Assembly (NCBI RefSeq): GCF_932274485.2
Contig: NC_065879.2
Span: 90,329,459 to 90,393,458 of the forward strand
Source of the DNA: Patella vulgata
Lineage: Eukaryota; Mollusca; Gastropoda; Patellidae
Length of the DNA: 64,000 nt
Reading direction: 5' to 3'
The translations under genes were made by a program, and so were the position numbers. Each line of letters starts with the position of its first letter. The stretch's first letter is position 1. Positions 56,953-64,000 of the stretch are shown piece by piece. Under the pieces are notes generated by a model. That model ran no database searches and had not been told where the DNA came from. It saw nothing but the letters and a program-made list of their open reading frames with translations.

Positions 56953-57153
56953 TTGAATATTCATACGGCTAGCGCAATAGCTCCTTTTGTAGTTCCATTT
57001 AGCGCAACAGCAGCAAGTGCGTCCAAAATCATCAGAAAACACTATACTGATCTCCAAGAAAATCACCCGAAAATATTCACACAGAAACTTATAATTGCAT
57101 ATTCTAAAAATAAAAATCTGAACGACATCCTAGTGCACAGTAAATTAGATTAA
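56953..57153 (+). CDS. Thumb-like segment downstream of GIY-YIG
   Basis: A 66-codon open stretch in a different frame, starting 2 nt after the ORF2 stop. APFVVPFSATAAS, SKIIRKHYTDLQ, KLIIAYSKNKNLNDILVHSK resembles the RT thumb segment that in most Penelope-like proteins comes before the cysteine linker and GIY-YIG domain. In ORF2 that segment is absent between RGYSKRYLRRIKNN and the CGHPRC linker. So the order appears changed, or the segment comes from an adjoining second copy. The small ORF is unlikely to be made on its own. Confidence 0.5.
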   Translation: MNIHTASAIAPFVVPFSATAASASKIIRKHYTDLQENHPKIFTQKLIIAYSKNKNLNDILVHSKLD

Positions 57154-57450
57154 ATAAGACCAGTCTCCACCCTGACCCAAAACAAACCATATATCAAATC
57201 CTATGCCTAACCGTTAGTAATTAAAATCAATTAGATATAAGAATCCCTAGCCGTAACCCGGTGATGTGAAACAAACACGATTTTTTAGAAAATCCAATCC
57301 GTAGTAGGAAACACACTAATGTGGCTCTCTCCCGAGAGCCTCAAATTTATTTTCTTTTTTCTTCAGAAACAATAATACCAGAATACCAGAAGCACCACCC
57401 AAGGAAGACCATCAGCGCCACCAACACCAATGAACAGTGAAATCGCCTTT

Positions 57451-57929
57451 GTATATAAATCTAATGTATTGTATGTATTTTAATAAAACTAGGAAATATC
57501 ACGAACTAATTTTACATCATCCTAGGCCAGTGCTTATGTGGAGACTTAACCTCTCCGCCAAATTCTTAAACCTAACACGCGACCTCCAGGCTAGCGAGCC
57601 AGTGTTTTACCCACTTAGCCACCGTGGCTCTAAGAATTTAATAATGGCCAGTCATCTTACACAGAAGACGTTAACCATGCAGTTGTACAATTAGGGATAA
57701 TTATTATGATATGCACACTAAATACAACGTCTAAATGTGTGTCTATTATTCACCCCCTCCCTCCCTCTCCTCAAGCATACAGAGTGCAGTCCGTGCTATA
57801 ATAATCGTAGACCTGAACAAAGAAATATTTGAAAACATCTGTTCTTCTATACCAGTTTTGTCGGGCGATCAGGACCCCGCCACCCACCCCCTATACCAGA
57901 GTGTTACTTTATGTTTTATAAGCTGCTGT
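57451..57929. other. SINE-A scrap and spacer
   Basis: 57575-57645 is a minus SINE-A head fragment (CGACCTCCAGGCTAGCGAGC). The rest has no supported gene; a 111-aa ORF at 57735-58070 runs into the repeat segment that follows and is not supported. Confidence 0.55.
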
Positions 57930-58440
57930 GCAGTCGAACGTCCGCTTCAACCTGATGTCATATCACAGACCAATGTTTTCTCGGAAACTTGCGAGAGGAG
58001 CCAGTCATTTAACTCTTGCCTTTTCTTGTTGGCCCCACTCCAACATCAAGTCTCTCGACCAAAAGGCTAACAGATCAGGACCTGCTCAGAAGCGGGTTAA
58101 TTCCCAATATCGACCACTCAGAAGGATTCATATTGCCCAAGAGGGTTGAAAGGAACGATTGGACCAGGTTTCGTGGATGTACTCGAGATGTATTACAAAA
58201 CCAATTTTGGCGGTAATGTGAACAGCGTCCCTTGGTCGTAACCCCAAAAGCTTATATTCAGAGTTGCGTTTTAGAGGGTCCCAGTCACATGTCTACTAAT
58301 TGTAAACCGCAAACCTCTACTAGTATCTGGACTATATGTCGTGTGATCCAATTTCATTGACACATCCCTAGGCTAGTTCTTGTCCATAATGACATAAACA
58401 TCAGTTTGACAACCATAATTCGGTTATATTAGATTATATT
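57930..58440. repeat. Unit-end segment in inverted orientation (unit E)
   Basis: The reverse complement matches the end segments of units B, C and D: GTTGGCCCCACTCCAACATC (the TTGGGACCAACAAG block), then AACCCCAAAAGCTTATATTC and GACACATCCCTAGGCTAGTT, which pair with 45700-45830. Confidence 0.7.
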
Positions 58441-58954
58441 TCTAAACAATATAAATAATATTTGTGTATCATAAAACAAAACAATAAATATAATCCCAGT
58501 AAACTATTAAATTATATACTTCAACTAAACAATATAAACAATACCAGTGTATCATACAACGAAACACTAAATACAATCCCAGTAAGCTATTAATATACTT
58601 CAGCTAAACAATAACAGTGTATTATAAAACTAAACAATAAATACAATCCCAGTAAGCTATTAATATACTTCAGCTAAACAATATAAACAATACTAGTGTA
58701 TTATAAAACAAAACAATAAATACAATCCCAGTAAACAATTAATATGTTAATATACCTCAACTAAACAATATAAACAATACTGGTGTATTATAAAACTAAA
58801 CAATAAATACAATCCCAGTAAACAATTAATATGTTAATATACCTCAACTAAACAATATAAACAATACTAGTGTATACTAAAACTAAACAATAAATACAAT
58901 CCCAGTATACTAACACTAAACAATACCAGTAAACTATTAATGAAGTAATATTTA
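58441..58954. repeat. ATTGTTTAGT minisatellite of unit E (inverted)
   Basis: Units such as CTAAACAATATAAACAATAC plus TAGTGTATTATAAAAC, the reverse complement of the array at 45402-46406. Confidence 0.85.
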
Positions 58955-60201
58955 CTAAGCAGCAAAAGAAACGTCTGGTTGGTATGTTACTCTAAATAGA
59001 CGCATTGCATAAAACTTGCCAAATGTTTTATTGTATATTTGTAAAAACATCCCCAACTTTACCTGAACAATAAGGCTCCTTCCCAAACACAGAATTGAAC
59101 CCAGGAAATGTTCTCAAAAACGCAACCTGACTTCTGAGATAGTAGTGTGTTCTCAGTGATTTTCATGTAACTCATGCTGCACTTGCTGTTCACCAGAATC
59201 ATTTACATTACAATGTCAGCAACCTGAAACGACTACGACAGCTCAGAGGAACCGGGCGCTTGACGCCGGCCACACTGCCCAAGCCGTTGCTAATCACTTC
59301 CGGGTCAATGTTCGGACCATCTAAGGCTTCAGCAACGTTTTTAGGCCATCAACACCACGGATGATCGCCCCCGAACTGGTAGACCAAGGGTTACCACAAG
59401 GCGACAAGACCGCCATGTTGTGCGACGGCACGTGCATAGTCCATTCACACAGGCATCTGAGATAGCACGCCAGACAGTGGCAACACACGGAAGACCCATC
59501 AGTACCGATATAGTGCGCCAACGTCTCACCATGGAGAACATCCAATGCTGTAGATCTTACCGTGGACCGATCCTCATCCTCTGGCCATCGACGTGAATGT
59601 CTACAGTTTGCCCAGCAACACCAGAACTGGCGACACGGGCAATGGAGAACTGTTCTGTTCACAGATGAGAGTCGGTATAGCGTATCAACTGCAGATGGCA
59701 GGACCAGAATTTGGCGTCGACGTGGCCAGCGTGATTTTGACCAATGTGTCATGGAACGAGACTCATGGAGAGGTCCAAGCATAATGGTTTGAGGTGGAAT
59801 CGACCTGAACAAGAGAGTGGGTCCTGAGGTTTTCCAAAATCTTGGTAGAGGGAGTGGAGACGGCATCACAGAAGTGAGCTACATCGATCAAGCTCTCAGA
59901 CACCACGTCATACCACATTTCGCACGTCATCGAAACAACGTTTTCCAGCATGACAACGCCCGTGCCAACATCGCCAGAGTTATACGGGACTTTCTACAGC
60001 AGAACGGTGTCAGCACTATGCACTGGCCAGCCCTTAGTCTGGACCTATTAACGTCGTACCGAGACCAAAATCTTGGTAGAGGGAGTGGAGACGGCATCAC
60101 AGCAGTAATGTCTTGGAATTGTGATGAATTATTCACCAAAAATTGCTTTGGTCCATTTAGTTAGTCCTGACGTTGTTTTGGTTTTTTTTCCCGCTGTTTA
60201 G
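58955..60201 (+). mobile_element. Tc1-like transposon, copy 4
   Basis: Left end CTAAGCAGCAAAAGAAACGT, right end near GCTGTTTAG. The transposase on the plus strand gives GTVLFTDESRYSV (first Asp region), GRTRIWRRRGQRDFDQC, FQHDNARANIARV and DFLQQNGVSTMHWPAL. Frames are broken in several places and the 3' third is partly replaced by a repeated CCAAAATCTTGGTAGAGGG stretch (about 59835 and 60065). It pairs with copy 1 across the D/E inverted repeat. Confidence 0.8.
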
Positions 60202-60545
60202 ATACTTCAACTAAACAATATAAACAATAAAAGTGTATTATAAAACTAAACAATAAATACAATACTAACACTAAACAATGTATGCAGTACATGTATACTG
60301 AAATTAAACACTGTATACAATACAAGTGAACTAAAACTAAACAATATATACTAGTAATACAAGTATACTAAAACTAAACAATGTATACAGTACAAGCATA
60401 CTATAACAAAACAATGTTTGCAATGCAAGTGAACTTAAGCTAAACAAAATATACAATAACTAAGAATGGATACAGCACCAGTGCACTAAAACTAAATAAT
60501 GTATACAATGCCAGTGTACTATAATACTGGTGTATAATACAGCGT
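60202..60545. repeat. TTTAGT/TATAC minisatellite of unit E (inverted)
   Basis: Reverse-complement counterpart of 43990-44440 (ACTAAACAATGTATACAGTA units), lying after the stop of copy E on the minus strand. Confidence 0.85.
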
Positions 60546-60850
60546 ATACTAGTAGACAGATATTAATTATGTGTGGTCATAAATCAAGCCAATTAATACT
60601 ATTGTCGTAGAATGGACATTAACTTATTGAAAATATTTTATTTTACCAATTTATAATTTTTCGTTTCGTTTTATTTTGGTGAAAAAAATTTGTAGATTGA
60701 ATAATCAGAAGTTTCAATGAATGACTTTGTTTTTGATTATTTCTATTTTTTCAATGTGACCTAGTAAGTTTTATTTAGTCTTTAAATCGCATTTTATGAC
60801 AACTATTATATAGAAGAGTTATAAAATTTCATCAAAATCTGGTGTGCTCT

Positions 60851-61580
60851 CTAAACAGGAATTGTGTCATACAGATGGCATTCCTCTGGTCTGTTGTTGG
60901 TTGAAGACAGTGTGTTTAATTCCGAGTATTCTGTTGATGACGGTGTGGCATACACATGGCGTTCCTTTTGTCCGTTGTCAAGGCTAATGGGATATATTGG
61001 TTCTTCTCTCTGGTCGTTGTTAGATCTTTTTGGCATACTATCCCTTTTCTGCTTATATTTTAGAATGGTGACTACTAGGATTACAATCAGAAAAATACCA
61101 ATAACTACAGCCATAACTACCATCACAATTGTAGAAACAGAAGGTGTTTTTACTAAAAATATAATACAGAATCCATAAGTACAAATTAAACTATATAATA
61201 TATCCCGACAGTGCGATATACAATAAAATTACAAGATGCGATGATTTGTTGAAATTCAGATTGGTTACATTTTATGTTTAGATCATTTTTTTGATTTTTT
61301 TAGACTTCAAATAATTCATTGTCAACCTGATATGCATAATTCAGCGTAAAAGACAAATAAATTCTTACATGGCTGTCTTGGCAATTCAACATTCTGGTCG
61401 AGCAATTCAACATTCTGGTCGAGCAATTCAACATTCTGGTCGGTTTCATCATTCTGATCGGGCAATATAACTTTCTGGTCAGGCAGTGGCAATATAGACA
61501 TCCACCGATCAAGTTTGGACGTCATAGGCGGACGAATAACAACTGTAGGGGTATTGGTTTTTAAATTCAGTTGTAAAATT
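60851..61580 (-). CDS. Single-propeller type I receptor, copy E, exons 7-8
   Basis: Minus strand: exon 7 61580-61369 (212 nt) and exon 8 61152-60851, with AG/GT borders and the family phases (exon 8 completes a codon begun in exon 7). Exon 7 carries the last propeller strand (ILQLNLKTN) and a stalk expanded by 20 residues, a tandem DQNVELL repeat. Exon 8 gives VMVVMAVVIGIFLIVILVV (membrane helix), KYKQKRDSMPKRSNN and a tail with PIYPISL, HVYATP, TEYSELN and CHLYDTIPV, then a stop; the VYDEIL ending of copy D is lost to a small indel. Exon 6 and earlier exons would lie beyond the right edge, so completeness cannot be judged. Confidence 0.75.
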
Positions 61581-62455
61581 CTGTAATGTAAAATAAAACT
61601 TTTTAAAGACAACTGCATTGATTAATGCACAGTACAAACAGTGCAGGATTCGAATGTATATTATGGACGAACCCGACTTATTATCTAATCCGTTTCCCCA
61701 TCCAGAAACTATCACTATAAATAATTGAAAATATATTTTGATCAAGATTCTAATTAAAGTCGTTTTAGGCAAACATTGTCTAAACGCATATTGATCCGGA
61801 CAAGGTATGCAGGCTGTTAAAAAATCTGAAAAGCAAAGTCATTCTATACAAGTCCAGATATTTGGATTTGCTCAACTCTGTGTAGTGTTACCCATATGGA
61901 AGACGTGTATGGACGAGCAGAACGATTTACCCAACACTCCATGGAAGACATAACATATTTTTATTCAGTATTCTTAGTTCTTAATTCATAGTCCTTGATT
62001 CATAGTCCTTGATTCTTAGTTCTTAATTCATAATCCTTAATTATTATTTTGTCATTTTTGGTCGTATTTCGGCAATTGTACAGTTAAGATAAAACTTGCA
62101 TCTTAATTTCAATATTCAGATTTGTTTAATTTAATTGTATTTTAATATAAAGATAAAATTTATTGTTAGAAAATCAAAAAATTAGCCTACATTTAAATTT
62201 CTTCATAGACTTACAACGAAATAAAAAATTTCGAACAAATTTCCAAATACGGGTTTCGAAATGCAAATCTTGCAAAACATTTCCCCAGAAACATTTCTCC
62301 GGAAACATTTCTCGAAATTCATCGAACTGGAACATTATGAGGACATAAGCAGAAATCAACCTGACATACAATAAGTCACCATACAATAATGGGGAATGGA
62401 GCAGGCATACAATAAGAAAAATCGCTCGATGACCGTGATATTAGTGAAATCTTTA
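61581..62455. repeat. Intron 6 of copy E, matching unit D
   Basis: The reverse complement matches 42540-43170 of unit D, including CGAAATGCAAATCTTGC and the GATCCGGACAA block, with short AT-rich indels. Small ORFs in it are not conserved between the units. Confidence 0.7.
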
Positions 62456-62730
62456 TGAGAGAGAGAAATGGGGTTTAACGTCCACTCGACACAAACTAGG
62501 TAATTTCGCGACTAACACATGGCTCAATTTTATATCAACAATTCGCTTGCGCGTAGGGGTCTTTGTGGGATGAAACCCGAGGACCCGGAGAAAACCCACG
62601 AGGTTGGACAGGCGACCCTACTCCTTGTCACGTACAACCGGGGAATCGAAAAAACGCCAGTTGACTCAATGCCAGATTGTATGAGACAGCACGCATATGC
62701 TAACCATTCGGCCATACACCCCCCACCCCA
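62456..62730 (-). mobile_element. SINE-B, full length
   Basis: GAGAGAGAGAAATGGGGTTT at the tail end through GCTAACCATTCGGCCATACA at the head, plus-strand reading. A small deletion removes part of AGCAGTGGGAGGAAACC. Confidence 0.9.
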
Positions 62731-63619
62731 CCCAACGTGCATGGTATATTCTTAGGGTTGTGTATATATAAATTAATTGGTTAACCCGGTCCTAAATTAA
62801 ATAAAATGAATTGAACGTAGTCTTTTTTAGTAATTAGTTTATGTTTTGATAGAAACACCAATTACACGATGTACGATACACAAAAGGGTCATAAGGTTCA
62901 CAAGATGGTCAGGAGTTTGTTTCCAGGCCTAGTGTTCAATACACGAATGTAACAAATGGGTTTAAAGTTACATTGATTTCACCGTTTACAAGCATAACAA
63001 GTTGTAACGAAAATACTGCCGCTAAAGAGGATTCTATACGTTTTCCCATCACTGCCACTAGAAGAGGGAGTCCCCGGTCCGACCATGCTCACATCATATG
63101 ATCCATGAACAGTTGACGTTGATATATTTAACACTTATGACATGAAATGAATTGAAATCGAACGTCCTTCTCTAACTGAGCTAATGAAATTTGGAAAGCG
63201 CTATACGTTGTAATATGGACGAACTTTTGTCCCATATCGGCGCTACGGTCTACTCTTATTTTAAATGCTTATTTTATCTCTTCTAAATCACGTAATCATG
63301 AATATGCCAGGAAATAAATTATATTTCTATATTCAAATAGTTTCCGCTGATGTATTTAACGATAACGGGCATTCCGGATTAAGACCAGCATTTTGACTTT
63401 AAATCCCACAGCCCTCCCTCACTAAATCGAGTTCAGACGATCCAAATAATATCCGTTTTAAAAACAGTACGTAAATTTGAATATATCAGAAAATATTTTA
63501 CAATTTTGAAAAAATGTATATTGATCTTCTTCTCTGTAATGGAGTGCATCCCAAAAATAAGGGCAATAATACGAAATTTTAGCCATCACACTAATACATA
63601 ACTTATGGGAGATTAGATA
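62731..63619. other. Intron sequence of copy E with SINE-A scrap
   Basis: A minus SINE-A 3' fragment at about 63135-63260. 63420-63545 is the reverse complement of 41825-41955 (AAACAGTACGTAAATTTG), which extends the D/E inverted repeat to near the window edge. Confidence 0.6.
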
Positions 63620-63985
63620 AATGAAATGGGGTTTAATATCCTGCTGTTCTGCTCCTAAACTAGGCTAATGAAGGCGTGCATACGACATACAGTATGCTAT
63701 GAAGGAATTTTTGCCCGGGCAGCGGCGCTACGGCCTACTCTTATATCGAATTCCAACTGCCAAGGGATCTTTTACGTGCACGCCAATATGTACACGGGAC
63801 CTCGGTTTTTCGTCCCATCCGAACGACTTGACAGCTGTCCTTGTCACGCCATCCGTCCTGCATCACTGACAAGGGGAAACCACGCCGGAAAATCTGGATG
63901 AACTTTCTCGGACAATGCTAGGATCGAACACCCGACCTCCAGGCTAGCGAGCCAGCGTCTTACCCACTTAGCCACGTGATCTCCC
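63620..63985 (-). mobile_element. SINE-A, full length
   Basis: Complete SINE-A flanked by the 10-bp duplication AGATTAGATA (63610-63619 and 63986-63995). It is absent from the matching place in unit D, so it inserted after the inversion. Confidence 0.9.
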
Positions 63986-64000
63986 AGATTAGATATAGGG

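Larger units (their letters stand above)
53291..57450 (+). mobile_element. Penelope-like retroelement (EN-plus type)
   Basis: A retroelement of the Penelope order, about 4.1 kb. Layout: a pyrimidine-rich leader; ORF1 (53433-54920) with proline-rich repeats and an SGNH-like domain; ORF2 (55055-56950) with a Penelope-type reverse transcriptase and C-terminal GIY-YIG nuclease; a further thumb-like coding segment (56953-57153); then a 3' region with a perfect hairpin GGCTCTC-TCCC-GAGAGCC (57323-57340). Its codon use is C/A-rich and unlike its surroundings. The outer ends are approximate, as no target duplication or pseudo-LTR was identified. It lies in the spacer between inverted units D and E. 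Confidence 0.75.
58235..63545. repeat. Large inverted repeat, right arm (unit E)
   Basis: Reverse-complement partner of 41820-45850. The spacer of about 12 kb between the arms holds Tc1 copies 2 and 3, SINEs, the DIRS-order fossil and the Penelope-like element. Confidence 0.8.

Noticed and set aside
57255-57345. Hammerhead ribozyme at the Penelope-like 3' region
   Set aside because: A GTGATGTGAAAC string is present, but the CTGATGA core and the stems are not; only a simple hairpin is supported.

Overview
This is AT-rich, repeat-dense eukaryotic nuclear DNA from an animal. Introns with GT/AG borders, two tRNA-headed SINE families, Tc1-like, Mutator-like, Crypton-like, Penelope-like, DIRS-like and Polinton-like remains, and a C2H2 zinc-finger gene suggest a marine lophotrochozoan, most likely a mollusc. 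That placement is an inference from repeat style; no single marker proves it.

The backbone of the window is a local array of one multi-exon gene family that I do not recognise by name. The two complete copies (B, 12334-19364; C, 27694-35413) each have eight exons. They encode a signal peptide, a single six-bladed YWTD-like (LDL-receptor class B-like) beta-propeller, a short proline/glutamine-rich stalk, one transmembrane helix and a short tyrosine-containing cytoplasmic tail. A third copy (D, 41124-43907) keeps only exons 6-8. A fourth (E, minus strand, 60851-61580) shows exons 7-8 and runs off the right edge. A fifth (A, 8273-8423) is only a tail-exon relic. Each unit carries the same downstream sequence: a TTTAGT/TATAC minisatellite, a conserved segment, a 49-bp repeat and an old LINE fragment. 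B and C are almost identical over about 5.3 kb in the middle but clearly diverged at both ends. D and E form a large inverted repeat whose arms hold the same Tc1 insertion.

Region by region: 1-4.5 kb has a minus-strand zinc-finger exon, two TTAGGG-bearing MITEs and SINEs. 5.0-6.5 kb is a decayed FLYWCH/MULE transposase. 6.8-8.3 kb holds a tiny minus-strand gene with a perfect histone-type 3' stem-loop, placed divergently from a broken Polinton-type polymerase fossil that abuts relic A. 8.5-12 kb is minisatellite, SINEs and LINE remains. 12.3-24 kb is unit B; 24-27.4 kb is a decayed tyrosine-recombinase (Crypton-like) gene with unusual flanks; 27.7-38.3 kb is unit C; 38.3-41 kb is mostly unassigned; 41-46.4 kb is unit D. 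46.4-53 kb has Tc1 copies, SINEs, a 0.8-kb inserted duplicate and a DIRS-order fossil. 53.3-57.5 kb is a Penelope-like element with an SGNH-like first ORF. 57.6-64 kb is inverted unit E.

The best candidates for undescribed biology are the single-propeller receptor array with fast-changing tails, the histone-type 3' end on a 43-codon gene beside a Polinton fossil, and the Penelope-like element with an SGNH-like ORF and a displaced thumb-like segment.
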